Source: an uncultured bacterium (GTDB lineage: Bacteria; Verrucomicrobiota; Lentisphaeria; Victivallales; UBA1829). From it: a stretch of 64,000 bases of DNA. The number at the start of each line of letters is the position of its first letter. Position 1 is the stretch's first letter. Position numbers and translations under genes: made by a program. The stretch is from the NCBI GenBank assembly GCA_900549415.1, contig URNX01000008.1, positions 1-64,000 of the forward strand, read 5' to 3'. Below, in pieces: positions 49,624-59,837 of the stretch. The notes beneath the pieces are model-generated. The model was not told where the DNA came from, made no database searches, and saw nothing but the letters and a program-made list of their open reading frames with translations.

Positions 49624-51486
49624 TTGAGTTCGGAATATTTTGACGTAATCGTGGTGGGCGGCGGTCATGCCGCATGCGAGGCCGCGCTCGCTTCCGCCAG
49701 AACCGGCGCGTCCACGCTGATGCTCGCAATCAATCTTGACCATATCGCGCAGATGAGCTGCAACCCCGCGGTCGGCGGAATCGCAAAAGGACACGTCGTT
49801 CGCGAAATCGACGCCCTCGGCGGCGCCATGGGGCGCGTCACCGATGCGGCCGCGCTCCAGTTCCGTCTGCTGAACCTCGGAAAAGGTCCCGCCGTCTGGT
49901 CCCCCCGCGCCCAGTGCGACAAAGTCTGTTACCAGAAGGCGATGAAACGCGAAGTCGAGCTTCAGCCCAACCTCTGCATCCGTCAGGGAACCGCCTGCTC
50001 CTTCATTCTCGAAAACGGCAATGTCGCAGGCGTCGTCAGTCAGCTCGGCGAAGAGTTCCGCTCCAAAGCCGTGGTTCTCGCCACCGGAACCTTCCTGCAC
50101 GGGAAAATGCACTACGGTCTCCAGAACATGCCCGGCGGACGCGCCGGCGACCCGCCCTCCGTTGAACTTGCCGCGGCTCTGAAAGACCAGCTTCATCTGC
50201 ATGTCGGACGTCTTAAAACCGGAACGCCGCCGCGCATTCTCGGGAAATCCATTGATTTCTCACAGATGGGCATTCAGGGCTCCGATGACGTCGAAGAGCA
50301 TTTCTCGTTCTTCCCGACCGATTCCGTTCATCCGCAGGTCGAGCACCGCAATGTCCCCTGCCACCTCGTCTATTCCAATCAGAAAACCGCGCAGATCGTC
50401 CGCGACAACCTCGACAAGGCGCCGATGTACCGCGGAATCATCGAAGGCGTAGGCGCCCGTTACTGCCCCTCGTTCGAAGACAAAGTGGTCCGTTTCGCGC
50501 ACCATGAGCGCCATCTGCTCTACATCGAGCCGGAGGGCGAAAACACCGATGAATATTACATCAACGGCATCTCGACCAGCCTTCCCCCTTACATTCAGAT
50601 TCAGATGCTCCGCACCCTGCCCGGTCTCGAACACGTGGAGATCGCCCGCTATGCGTATGCAATCGAATACGATTTTGTCTACCCCGAAGAGCTCTCCCGC
50701 TCGCTTGGCGTGAAAAAGTACCCCGGACTGTTCCATGCGGGACAGATCAACGGAACCAGCGGCTACGAAGAGGCCGCCGGACAGGGACTCGTCGCCGGAC
50801 TCAATGCAGCCCGCTTTGCCGCCGGGCTCGACCCCGTTGAATTCGGACGCGATGAAGCCTACATCGGCGTTATGATCGACGACCTTGTCACAAAAGAGAT
50901 CGTCGAACCATACCGCCTCTTCACCAGCCGCGCGGAACACCGGCTCTCCCTGCGTCAGGACAATGCGGATTTCCGCCTCTGCGAAAAAGCCCGCTCGCTC
51001 GGTCTGCTCCCCGAAGAAAAGTACCGCGCATTCAAGGAATATTCCGCGCTCTGCGATACGGTCGAAGCCCGCTGCAAAGCACACCGTGAACACGGACGCT
51101 CCCTCTGGGACAACCTCAAAGATCTGCAGGGAACTTACGACGCCGCAAAACTGCCGTTCGACCTGAACTTAATTGAAATGGACAACTCCGTTCCGCTTCA
51201 CCGCCGCGTGCTCCGCCAGCTTGCGATCCGTGCGCATTACGAAGGCTACCTCAAGCGGGAAGAACAGTCGGTAGCCAAACTCAACGCACTCGAAGCGTGG
51301 CGCATCCCCGAGGATTTCGACTACGAGTCCATCAAGGGGCTCCGCAACGAATCGCGCATGAAACTCATCAAAACGCGCCCGACCAGCCTTGCCCAGGCGG
51401 GACGCATCGACGGAGTAACGCCGTCCGAGATCGCGCTTCTTCAGGTTCACCTCATGCGCCGCCGCAAGGAGAACGCTAATGCCTGA
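49624..51486 (+). CDS. mnmG: tRNA uridine-5-carboxymethylaminomethyl modification enzyme
   Basis: With MnmE, MnmG modifies wobble uridine 34 in several tRNAs. The 620-residue protein has the FAD motif VVVGGGHAACEAALASARTG, the family block SCNPAVGGIAKGHVVREIDALGG (in two parts), GTFLHGKMHYG, and VGARYCPSFEDKVVRF. The probable start is TTG at 49624, with GGGAG 8 nt upstream; a TTG at 49609 would add five residues but lacks a site. Its 3' end overlaps the ABC permease start by 8 bp. Confidence 0.96.
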   Translation: MSSEYFDVIVVGGGHAACEAALASARTGASTLMLAINLDHIAQMSCNPAVGGIAKGHVVREIDALGGAMGRVTDAAALQFRLLNLGKGPAVWSPRAQCDKVCYQKAMKREVELQPNLCIRQGTACSFILENGNVAGVVSQLGEEFRSKAVVLATGTFLHGKMHYGLQNMPGGRAGDPPSVELAAALKDQLHLHVGRLKTGTPPRILGKSIDFSQMGIQGSDDVEEHFSFFPTDSVHPQVEHRNVPCHLVYSNQKTAQIVRDNLDKAPMYRGIIEGVGARYCPSFEDKVVRFAHHERHLLYIEPEGENTDEYYINGISTSLPPYIQIQMLRTLPGLEHVEIARYAYAIEYDFVYPEELSRSLGVKKYPGLFHAGQINGTSGYEEAAGQGLVAGLNAARFAAGLDPVEFGRDEAYIGVMIDDLVTKEIVEPYRLFTSRAEHRLSLRQDNADFRLCEKARSLGLLPEEKYRAFKEYSALCDTVEARCKAHREHGRSLWDNLKDLQGTYDAAKLPFDLNLIEMDNSVPLHRRVLRQLAIRAHYEGYLKREEQSVAKLNALEAWRIPEDFDYESIKGLRNESRMKLIKTRPTSLAQAGRIDGVTPSEIALLQVHLMRRRKENANA

Positions 51487-52438
51487 TTCCGCCGCATCCG
51501 GGCTTCTGCCGCCGCACCGCAGCCTGCTGCGGCGGCTTTGCGCCCGGAAACTGGCGCTGATCTCTCTGATCGTCACTCTCTGCTACCTCGGAATCGCCGT
51601 TTTCGCGGAAGGATACGCCGTCTACTGCTCGCGCACGCACTCAGAACCCGTCTATCAGCTCCGCGATGAAAACGCGCGCAACCGCCCGCCCTCCTCCGCG
51701 CACTGGCTCGGAACCGATTACCTCGGACGCGATGTGCTGACCCGCGCGGTCTTCGCCACCCGGACCGCTGTCAAAGTCGGACTCGTCGCCTCCTGCATCG
51801 CGACTCTGTTCGGCGTTGCGCTCGGAGTCTGCGCGGGCTACTTCGGGGGAACAGCCGACGATCTCGTTGTCTGGGTCTACAGCACGTTTGCCGCGATGCC
51901 CTCGCTGCTGTTCATTCTTGCGTTCGCCCTTCTTGTTTCGAAAGGATTCCTCGCACCTTCCCTGAAAAGCGTTTTTGATTCGGTCGCGGCCCTGCTCGGA
52001 ACCGAGCCAGGCATGCTAGCGGTCTATCTGGGAATCGGTCTGACCGGCTGGGTTTCGCTCTGCCGCGTGGTCCGTGCGGAGGCGATGCGCATCCGCGACG
52101 CGCAATATGTTCAGGCGGCGCGCACACTCGGTGCCTCCTCCTTTTCCATCATTTTCCGCCACGTTCTGCCGAATCTGATGCACCTCGTCATCATCTATTT
52201 CACCATGCAGTTCGCGTTCGCGATCATGACGGAAGTCATTGTGAGCTATCTCGGACTCGGCGTTCAGTTCGAACCCAGCTGGGGCGTAATGATCGCCGAC
52301 GGACAGGAACGCCTCTGGCGCGGCGTCTGGTGGGAAGTCGGCGCCGCAACGGGTTTTATGTTCGTTTTGGTGCTCTGCCTGAACATCCTCGGCGACGCCC
52401 TCCGCGACGCGCTCGATCCTTCACTTCGCGGCAGCTGA
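51479..52438 (+). CDS. ABC transporter permease, DppC/OppC type (orphan)
   Basis: A 319-residue inner-membrane permease with about six helices. The N-terminal oligopeptide-permease signature is HWLGTDYLGRDVLTR, and the EAA loop is EAMRIRDAQYVQAARTLGAS, followed by HVLPNLMHLVII. It would pair with a DppB-type permease, ATPases and a binding protein, but none of these is adjacent. It overlaps mnmG by 8 bp and the convergent peptidase gene by 18 bp. Likely substrate: peptide or sugar oligomer, by family only. Confidence 0.9.
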   Translation: MPDSAASGLLPPHRSLLRRLCARKLALISLIVTLCYLGIAVFAEGYAVYCSRTHSEPVYQLRDENARNRPPSSAHWLGTDYLGRDVLTRAVFATRTAVKVGLVASCIATLFGVALGVCAGYFGGTADDLVVWVYSTFAAMPSLLFILAFALLVSKGFLAPSLKSVFDSVAALLGTEPGMLAVYLGIGLTGWVSLCRVVRAEAMRIRDAQYVQAARTLGASSFSIIFRHVLPNLMHLVIIYFTMQFAFAIMTEVIVSYLGLGVQFEPSWGVMIADGQERLWRGVWWEVGAATGFMFVLVLCLNILGDALRDALDPSLRGS

Positions 52439-53131
52439 CCGCCGGACAAGCTCCCGGAACAGCGCCATTTCGCGCCCGTCTTTGAGGAACATGTGCTCCG
52501 GGTGCCACTGAACGCCCCAGATGAAGTCTTTGCCGTCGACCGCGATTGCCTCGACAAGCCCGTCCTCCGCCACAGCCATGACAGTCACATCCGGCGCGGT
52601 GTCTTTGACTCCCTGATGATGAAAGCTGTTGACCGCGAGTTTTTCCGTTTCCAGCAGCTCATGCAGCGGCGTTCCGGGAATAATCCGGACGTCATGCACG
52701 GGGATATCGCGCGGAGGAGGCTGGCTGTGCATGATTTTTGTTCCGGTCTGCGATGGCAGATCCTGCCAGAGCGTCCCGCCGAGCCCGGCGTTGATAAGCT
52801 GAATTCCGCGGCAGATTCCAAGCAGCGGCAGATTGTACTTCATCGCATAACACAAAATCAGATAATCGGTCTGATCGCGGGTTTCGTTTGGCGTTCCACA
52901 TTGCGGAAGCGGCGTTTCACCATAGATTTTCGGGTCGACGTCCTGCCCGCCGGTCAAGACAAATCCGGAACAGACGGACGCCGCCGCGCAGATATCTTCC
53001 GAGGTTCCTTCCAGCGGCAGAATCACGGGAACTCCTCCGGCATGGCGGATTGCATTCATGTAGTCTGGAAGCATCCAGATGCTGTTTCTTTCGTCGTCGA
53101 ACAGCGGAGCGATACCGATCAGCGGTTTCAT
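52421..53131 (-). CDS. peptidase C26 / gamma-glutamyl-GABA hydrolase-like protein
   Basis: A 236-residue class-I glutamine amidotransferase-like hydrolase with the nucleophile elbow LGICRGIQ (Cys), an upstream GFVLTGGQDVDP, and the His/Glu pair in GVQWHPEH. This is the PuuD/C26 family, which hydrolyses gamma-glutamyl bonds; PuuD acts in putrescine breakdown. The decarboxylase at 10468 could make such amines, but the link is speculative. A leader hairpin lies just upstream of the start. Confidence 0.9.
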   Translation of the reverse strand: MKPLIGIAPLFDDERNSIWMLPDYMNAIRHAGGVPVILPLEGTSEDICAAASVCSGFVLTGGQDVDPKIYGETPLPQCGTPNETRDQTDYLILCYAMKYNLPLLGICRGIQLINAGLGGTLWQDLPSQTGTKIMHSQPPPRDIPVHDVRIIPGTPLHELLETEKLAVNSFHHQGVKDTAPDVTVMAVAEDGLVEAIAVDGKDFIWGVQWHPEHMFLKDGREMALFRELVRRSAAAK

Positions 53132-53155
53132 TTTCCTTCTCCTTTAAAATAAAAA

Positions 53156-53202
53156 AGAGACAATTATGCGTAACATAACTGCCTCTCTGGAGATTTACTA
53201 TA
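53156..53202 (-). promoter_or_regulatory. promoter and leader hairpin of the C26 peptidase gene
   Basis: TTGATT (53219-53224), 16-bp spacer, TATAGT (53197-53202) on the minus strand; the -35 lies in the loop of the hairpin that follows the giant gene. The leader can form a 13-bp stem with two G-U pairs (53156-53168 with 53174-53186), next to the AAGGAGAAGG ribosome site. Confidence 0.5.
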
Positions 53203-53203
53203 C

Positions 53204-53232
53204 ACTGCCGCCCGAAAAAATCAAGCGGCAGT
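53204..53232. terminator. hairpin after the giant gene
   Basis: ACTGCCGC (53204-53211) pairs with GCGGCAGT (53225-53232). The T-run lies on the plus strand side; on the minus strand, where the giant gene ends, it is a weaker terminator. Confidence 0.45.
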
Positions 53233-53242
53233 TTTATGTTTT

Positions 53243-56200
53243 TTACGCGATAACCGTCCAGTTGGAATCGACTCCGCGTCCGACTTCGCACCACTTGGAG
53301 AAATCGCCGCCGTCGTAGTAGCCGAGCATGCCGGTCGATTTCTGACGGACAAGCAGATCGTCCTTCTTGTCGCCGTTGTAATCGCCCGCGCCGACCACGA
53401 ACCAGTCATTCGCATCAAGCTGACCGAGCTTTTTCCAGGACTTGGTGAGACCGTCTTCAAGCTTGACGACCAGTCCATTCTGGTTGTTGAAGAGAATCAT
53501 ATCATCCTGACCGTCGCAGGAGAAGTCGCCGATTGCGGCGAATTCCCATCCCTGCGCGCTTCCGAATCCGGTTCCGAGATTCGTGAGATTTCCGTTGATG
53601 TCGGTCGTGTAGAACGTTCCCTGATAATCGAAGAGAATTTCCGCTTTGCCGTCGCCGTTGAAATCTCCGGCGCCCTTGAGCACCCAGTCGCCGCTGAATC
53701 CGCCCTTGATCTGAGTCCAATTGTCAGTTCCATCGGTCCATACGCCGAGGACTCCGTTATCCTGATCGTGCCAGATGATGGAGCTTGTTCCGCGGGTTCC
53801 GGTAATATTGGCGACTTTGACATTCCAGTTGATATTATCCGTGTTCGTCAGATAGCCGATGTTGACCCACTTGCTCGTGTCGCCGCCGTCATAGTAGCCG
53901 ATGTAGGCACCCTTGACGCCGTTGACTGTAACGTTGCCGACGAGAACGATATCCGCCTTGCCGTCGACGTTCATATCGAACGCGCCCTTGACTTCCCAGT
54001 CCGTCGGCTGAGCCATGCCCTGCCCCTGCCAGGAGGAGGTTCCGTTCATCCAGAAGCCGAGCTGGTTGTCTCCGCCGGTGTACTGGAAGAGGATATCGCT
54101 GATGTTGTTTCCGTCGATATCGCCTTTGGCATTGAAGTAGGTATAGGTAATCTTGTTGCTGATCACGCTTTCCAGACCGGAGCCGTCAACCGCGCTGACC
54201 CAGAAAGTGCGGTTTCCGGAAGGAGCAGTGCCGTAAAGCCCCGCAAGCACCTTGCCTGCGGAGACATAGGTCAGCATGTCGCCGTCTTTGTAAGTGTCAT
54301 AAACGGTGGTTTCCTTGCCGTTGCTCGTATAAATCTTGTAGCTCTTGATGCCGTACGCATCATAGACCGGATCCCATTCAATGAGATAGAGAGAACCCGG
54401 ATAATCCTTCATGTACTGCTTGTACGCGGCTTTCTGAGCATCGGTCAGGCCGCTGAACTCTTCTCTGGAAAGATCGTCTTCCGTGACTGCGCGAACCTCT
54501 TTGAGCTTCGGTGCATTCGGAGCATAATAGTCGTTGGTCGGACGATTGATATCTTCATCGAAGAAGCGGAACTTGTTGATCTGATCCAGCGTTCTGCTGT
54601 TGCCGTAAGCATCGCTAACCGTAACCTTCCAGTAGACATACGGAGGAAGCGCATCGCCTTCGCGCCAGTCGTTGTGTTTCAAACTGTCGGCATATTTTGC
54701 CAGATAGGCGATCAGGTTGTTGTAAGAGTTCAGCGAATACGTTGTAACGCTTCCGGTTCTGGCGAATTTCTCCGTAGAAAAGACATCGTCGGTGCAGTTT
54801 GCATCCGAGTAGAATGTAACCTGATAGTACACTCCCGATACATCCGTGAACTCTCCGCCGATGCTGAGCGTAAGATCAAGGCTGCTCGGCTGACGGACCT
54901 GGACATAATTCGGTCCGCGCGGATCGTCAACCATTTCCCAGTCGATCGTGAGAGTGGACTTCGTGGTCGTTGTATCGAAATCGCCCTGCGGAGTTGTAAC
55001 CTTGATGGTAATCGTTTCGCCAGCCATGAGCTTGCCGGATTCATTGCCGGCTTTATCGCGGGCGGCGACAGCCCAGTAGTAGGTTCCATCGCCGAGCCCC
55101 ATGTTTCTCATATCTTCGTTGTTCATCGAAGTGAACGTGCCGTCAATGGTGATTGCGATGGCATCGCTCATATCAGAGCTGGTGCTGAAGTAGAGAACAT
55201 AACCGCTGAGACCGGAAACGGCCTCTTCCGCAGAAATCTGTCCGTCGACAGCTGCGCTCCAAGCAAAATAATAGGTTCCGTCGACTCTGGTCGAACCGAT
55301 ATCGGATGCCGTAAAACTCGGACCGTGAACGTCTCCGCTCGGCATATACGTTGCGGAGGAGTAGGTCAGGCTGCCGTCTGCATTTCTCTTGACCAGACGA
55401 TACTGGAGATTATTCTGCGAAGCGGGAATCGTGAATGTGAACCCAATCGTATCCTGAGAAAGGACATTGGTCCAGTCATCCGAACCGATTGCGGCACTCT
55501 GCAGAATATAGGTTCCGGCGGTTCCGCCGTCGGTCCAAGTAATGGTAACAGAAAGAGTGTTGCTGTCCACATAGGAAACCGTAATGGACTCATTCATGAA
55601 CGCCGGGTCGTTAAACGGCGTCCAGAAGAAGGAGTTCGAGTTCTGATCCAAATCAAACTGTTTGCCGGAGGAGAAACCTTTGGAGTCAATGGCTTCAACC
55701 GCCCAGTAGTAACCGGATTTTCCGGCAAGACCGTCGAGACTGGAAATCGTTACCGAAAGATTGTCTGCTGCCGAAACCGAGCGCACAAGCTCCCAGTTGG
55801 TTCCGTCGACACTGATGTAGACGTTGTATCCGGCAATCAGGTACGGGTCGCCGAGAGCGTCCTTCCAGCTCAGGGTAACTGTAAAGTTCTGATTGTCTCC
55901 GGAGACCACAGGCGCATACATATTGCCCGGGTTGAAGGTGATTGTACCGGGCTGCGTGGCGATGATCGTCGTAATGTCCGTAGTTGCGGTATTGCCGGCT
56001 TTATCTTCCACGCACAGACGCCAGTAAGTCGGGCATTCGCCATTGCTGTTCGCGGGAATGTCGCGGGTATCAATGCCGGCTGCCGTATATTCGAATTTGC
56101 CGTTGCCAAAGACCGAATCATCAAAGGTTTTGACCGTAACCCAGACCTCGTTGCCATCCGCGGCGAGCTTGCGGTACTGGAGCGTGTAGAGTTTGACGCC

Positions 56201-59200
56201 GGAGGGACCGCCGGCGACTTCACCGCTGCCGGCGATGTCCGTCGCCTGATTGATTGTAAACGTAACGACAAGGTCGATTCCGCCGGCGGCATTTGCCTTG
56301 TACTCTTGAACAAACGAAGCCAGCGCGCCGTTGACCGGAGCGGTCATATCTCCGAGAAGCGTTCCGGATTTGAGCGCTCCGCTTTCATTTCCGGCCGCAT
56401 CTCTGGCGGTAATGTAATAGGTGTACTTCTGGTTAAGGGCTGAAAGCACAGTCAGAGTTGCCGAATAGATCGACTCTTTGTTTGCGGCGAGCTGATATCT
56501 CTGATATTCCGAATCACCTTCCGCTTTGTAGTAGATGATGTATTCCGTGACGCCGGACACGGACTCGTCCACCGCCATTTCCTTGTTCCAGGACCAAGAG
56601 ATGGTGTTCGCGACATAATCGAAACTCGTCGTAATTGTAATGGAATCGCAGAGCGTCGATTTCACGGGAGCCGTTCTGTCTTCGCCGACAGCCCGGTAAT
56701 GGCAGGTATCGCTCCACGTGCCTTCCGTATTGTTGTTCGAAACTGCTCTGACGCGCCAGTAGTAGTTCTTGTTGAAATCCGAGTTGGTGAGATAGAACTG
56801 GTTCACCGTCATCCGGCGGGTAAGAATGTTGTAGTTGGAATTATCGGGATCATTCCAGATTTTATTCAATTCCTCCTGAGTCAAACTGCTGTTTGAGCCG
56901 GCGTCAAAGAACTGAATTTCATAATACTGAAGTCCGGACTCAAAGGCGTTGCGCATGTCGGTCCACTCCAGAATCGAAAGGGAGCTGGAAATTTCACCAA
57001 TCCGGTTGCTGATCAAATCGGTAATCTTGACTGCAGCCTCTTTCAGCGGGTCATTGTGATCCGTCATGATCGTATCCGACCACTCGCCGACCATAAGTTC
57101 TTCCGTCGAACCGACCCGTTTGACACGGAGCCTTGCTCGAACGGAATCGCCCTTCATGATATTGGCAAGTTCGTAGAACGAGGAGAGATAATCCAGCGAA
57201 ACGACCGTGGAGTTCGAGTAATCATCCTGTCCGGCCTTCTTGACACTGTACTCCAGTTCAAAACGATAGCTGCTGGAAATCTTCTCCGGCAGTGTGAGAC
57301 TCCAGTCCATGCGGAACACATTGCGGGACGCATCAATTCCGCCCGTGACAGAGAGAGCATTCCGGCTCAATATTTCATCATCTACCGCAGAAGACTGCTT
57401 GTTCACCGTAATGCTCAGCTCGCCATTGTCGCCGATCCGGCCGATTGCGGTCGTGCCATCGGCAAACTTAACAAGCAGTTCACGCGAATTGTTCTGGAAA
57501 GAAAGGAACTGAGTTTCCCCTTTGTAAACCACGGTAACGTCTTTCAAACCGCGGGCAATCGCAGAGTGGTTCAGCAGGTAATAGGTTTCACCCGATTTTG
57601 CAGTGTTCGCATCAACCACAATTGTTGTTGTTTCCGCAGAGAAGCCGTCAATGCTGGAATAGATCAGCTCCGATTCCGAAGAAGAACGAATATCGCCGTT
57701 GACGGAACCGAATTCATTCAGGACGAAAGTAAGGTTCTTTCTGCCGCCGCGGTTGACGATTTCGCCGTTGACGCGGGCATTGCTGTCAATGTAGATGATA
57801 TCCGTTCCGTCGCCGAGGTCAATAGCACCGTTGATGTTTGCTCCGGCGGCGATTTCGACTTTGTCATTGCCGCCGCCGTTATAGCTTCCGCTCCAGCCGC
57901 CGTGCTCCAGGTTCAGACTCCAGCGTCCGGACCAGAACGCATAATCAGCAAAAATATTGGAGGAAATGCGCAGCTGAATGTTTCCGCCTGTGGAGACAAG
58001 AATACCGATACTTTTTCCGCCAGCTCCGGAGGAAACAGAGATATCCCCGATAATATCGAAGGTGGAAGTAATCGTATTGAACACGGAGTCGGTACCGTTG
58101 ACGAACTTGTCAGCTTGAATGCCGACGACGAGGTCGCTTCTATCACTGGTAACCGTAATATTGGCGCCAAACGATTCCGCATTGATTGTGGGAGCGTAAA
58201 CACCGATTACGCGAGTCCAGTCGTCCGAGGTTGTCGTCTTGACCGTAATATTGGCATCAATCAGACCATGTCCGTTGGCAATGCTCAGGCTTTTTCCGGC
58301 ATAGAGCCCGTAGACATAAGTATTTCCCAGAGTCTGAGTGGAAATGCTGAATGAGGAATTTGTCCGGGTGAAGTTCAGATCTCCGGAGAAATAAGTTCCG
58401 ACGGAGATCGTATTCTGCATATAGAGAGCGGCAGCCGTAACCGAAAGTGTATTGGTTAAAACTTCTTTCGTTCCACCGCCTCCGGAAAATTTAACGTTGG
58501 AAATTGAAGCGTCAAGTTTGCCGTTGAAGATTCCGTCCAGCGAGAAATTGTTGGCTTTCATGCCGAAGGAATACAATGATCCTGAAAGAGTCGGGGTCTT
58601 GTCGGCTCCGCTTGCCGCGACAGCAACAGTGATATTGGAAAGGCTCGCAGAAACTTGCGCGCCGAAATCGCGCTTCATCACAATATCGCCGGCTTCCGCA
58701 CGAATTCCGTATGCGCCGAAGACGTTTCCGGTTGCCGATGCATCGCCTTCCGCATTATCAGTATCCGAAGTTCTGGCATAGAGCTTGACATTTGATGTTG
58801 CAGCAACGATGCAACCGGAATACTTGTAATCACTTTTTGATCCAGTTCGGGTTCCGAAATTTCCTTCGACAAGGAGATTCCCGCCTTCCACCCAGATACC
58901 CGAAGCGGAAATATTGTTGTCGTTCGCCTTCGCATCCTTCCAAGATTTGATTGTTGCAACCTGCTGAGCCGCAAGGGTTGCAGAAAAATTGTTTTTCAGA
59001 GTCAGCGCATTTGCACGGAAAACTGCAGAGGAAAGAGTGTTGCCGGAGGAGTTGTCCGCTTTATTTTCCTCTTTCACATCACTGTAATATCCGGTGAGAG
59101 AAACATCTCCATAATTACCGACTCTTCCAGCGAGGTCGGAAATAATCGTCAAAGTCGAAGTCGGAGACGCAAATGTTGTCGACTCGTATTTACCGGAAGC

Positions 59201-59605
59201 GACATAGGAGCTTTTATAGATATGCCCGACATGCTTTGTTGAAGTAGTTAAAATGCGGATTTTGCTGTCTTCATAACCGGACTCTTTTGCCAAGCGGCGG
59301 AGATCGCCGTTCTGAGCGGAGAAATTAAGAGTTCCGCCCTGCGTGAAAAGGATGCCGGAGGTCAGGGAAGCACTGTAATCGACCATCCTGGCAGCAATGG
59401 TAATATTATTTTCCGAATCATCAAAATTACCCGCAATGGTCAGTTCACCCCGAATTTTGAAACTGGAATCGGAAGCGGTGCTCATGAAATCAAGTGCTCC
59501 GCCGGCCAGATCCGACATAATACTGGGCAACAAAAGTATATTACCGTAGGTTCCGGAGAAACTGTCAACGACATCGACGTAGACCGTGTATTCCAAGTAA
59601 TTCAT
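53243..59605 (-). CDS. giant 2,120-residue beta-helix / fibronectin-III / FG-GAP protein
   Basis: The N-terminal third (about 1-720) looks like a right-handed beta-helix or autotransporter-passenger repeat region rich in Asn, Ser, Gly and Thr (NITIAARMVDYSASL; GNDKVEIAAGANINGAIDLG). The middle (about 770-1820) contains many fibronectin-III-like modules with recurring endings such as YYWAVAARDKAGNESGKL. The last 290 residues are FG-GAP/VCBS-like repeats with calcium-type loops (FNGDGKAE, FSCDGQDD, YNGDKKDD). No N-terminal signal peptide is visible, so secretion, if it occurs, would use another route (for example type I) or the product is mis-started. Probably a surface adhesin or glycan-binding protein. 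Start follows AAAGGGAA. Confidence 0.85.
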   Translation of the reverse strand: MNYLEYTVYVDVVDSFSGTYGNILLLPSIMSDLAGGALDFMSTASDSSFKIRGELTIAGNFDDSENNITIAARMVDYSASLTSGILFTQGGTLNFSAQNGDLRRLAKESGYEDSKIRILTTSTKHVGHIYKSSYVASGKYESTTFASPTSTLTIISDLAGRVGNYGDVSLTGYYSDVKEENKADNSSGNTLSSAVFRANALTLKNNFSATLAAQQVATIKSWKDAKANDNNISASGIWVEGGNLLVEGNFGTRTGSKSDYKYSGCIVAATSNVKLYARTSDTDNAEGDASATGNVFGAYGIRAEAGDIVMKRDFGAQVSASLSNITVAVAASGADKTPTLSGSLYSFGMKANNFSLDGIFNGKLDASISNVKFSGGGGTKEVLTNTLSVTAAALYMQNTISVGTYFSGDLNFTRTNSSFSISTQTLGNTYVYGLYAGKSLSIANGHGLIDANITVKTTTSDDWTRVIGVYAPTINAESFGANITVTSDRSDLVVGIQADKFVNGTDSVFNTITSTFDIIGDISVSSGAGGKSIGILVSTGGNIQLRISSNIFADYAFWSGRWSLNLEHGGWSGSYNGGGNDKVEIAAGANINGAIDLGDGTDIIYIDSNARVNGEIVNRGGRKNLTFVLNEFGSVNGDIRSSSESELIYSSIDGFSAETTTIVVDANTAKSGETYYLLNHSAIARGLKDVTVVYKGETQFLSFQNNSRELLVKFADGTTAIGRIGDNGELSITVNKQSSAVDDEILSRNALSVTGGIDASRNVFRMDWSLTLPEKISSSYRFELEYSVKKAGQDDYSNSTVVSLDYLSSFYELANIMKGDSVRARLRVKRVGSTEELMVGEWSDTIMTDHNDPLKEAAVKITDLISNRIGEISSSLSILEWTDMRNAFESGLQYYEIQFFDAGSNSSLTQEELNKIWNDPDNSNYNILTRRMTVNQFYLTNSDFNKNYYWRVRAVSNNNTEGTWSDTCHYRAVGEDRTAPVKSTLCDSITITTSFDYVANTISWSWNKEMAVDESVSGVTEYIIYYKAEGDSEYQRYQLAANKESIYSATLTVLSALNQKYTYYITARDAAGNESGALKSGTLLGDMTAPVNGALASFVQEYKANAAGGIDLVVTFTINQATDIAGSGEVAGGPSGVKLYTLQYRKLAADGNEVWVTVKTFDDSVFGNGKFEYTAAGIDTRDIPANSNGECPTYWRLCVEDKAGNTATTDITTIIATQPGTITFNPGNMYAPVVSGDNQNFTVTLSWKDALGDPYLIAGYNVYISVDGTNWELVRSVSAADNLSVTISSLDGLAGKSGYYWAVEAIDSKGFSSGKQFDLDQNSNSFFWTPFNDPAFMNESITVSYVDSNTLSVTITWTDGGTAGTYILQSAAIGSDDWTNVLSQDTIGFTFTIPASQNNLQYRLVKRNADGSLTYSSATYMPSGDVHGPSFTASDIGSTRVDGTYYFAWSAAVDGQISAEEAVSGLSGYVLYFSTSSDMSDAIAITIDGTFTSMNNEDMRNMGLGDGTYYWAVAARDKAGNESGKLMAGETITIKVTTPQGDFDTTTTKSTLTIDWEMVDDPRGPNYVQVRQPSSLDLTLSIGGEFTDVSGVYYQVTFYSDANCTDDVFSTEKFARTGSVTTYSLNSYNNLIAYLAKYADSLKHNDWREGDALPPYVYWKVTVSDAYGNSRTLDQINKFRFFDEDINRPTNDYYAPNAPKLKEVRAVTEDDLSREEFSGLTDAQKAAYKQYMKDYPGSLYLIEWDPVYDAYGIKSYKIYTSNGKETTVYDTYKDGDMLTYVSAGKVLAGLYGTAPSGNRTFWVSAVDGSGLESVISNKITYTYFNAKGDIDGNNISDILFQYTGGDNQLGFWMNGTSSWQGQGMAQPTDWEVKGAFDMNVDGKADIVLVGNVTVNGVKGAYIGYYDGGDTSKWVNIGYLTNTDNINWNVKVANITGTRGTSSIIWHDQDNGVLGVWTDGTDNWTQIKGGFSGDWVLKGAGDFNGDGKAEILFDYQGTFYTTDINGNLTNLGTGFGSAQGWEFAAIGDFSCDGQDDMILFNNQNGLVVKLEDGLTKSWKKLGQLDANDWFVVGAGDYNGDKKDDLLVRQKSTGMLGYYDGGDFSKWCEVGRGVDSNWTVIA

Positions 59606-59652
59606 TGAGGTTCCCTTTCAATAGCTGGGTTGTTCTAAATATTTCCGCTATA

Positions 59653-59681
59653 CATATAATCCTGCAAAACAGAAAAGTCAA
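59653..59681 (-). promoter_or_regulatory. promoter of the giant gene
   Basis: TTGACT (59676-59681), 17-bp spacer, TATATG (59653-59658) on the minus strand. The rest of 59606-59837 is AT-rich with no gene seen. Confidence 0.6.
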
Positions 59682-59837
59682 GCATTTATTTCTCTATTTT
59701 ATAAAAAAATAATGTACTCCTCTTTTTCTTTGACAATCCGGAATATTCTGCAAGCAAGTTTACTCTCTGAATTATCAAGCAAACACTGTCTTTTCCGCCT
59801 TCGGCAAAGATTTTTTCATTTTTTTTGCGTTTCGCAT

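Noticed and set aside
53768..56443. 891-codon open frame antisense to the giant gene
   Set aside because: Produced by codon bias of the repeat protein; composition is unlike any gene here.
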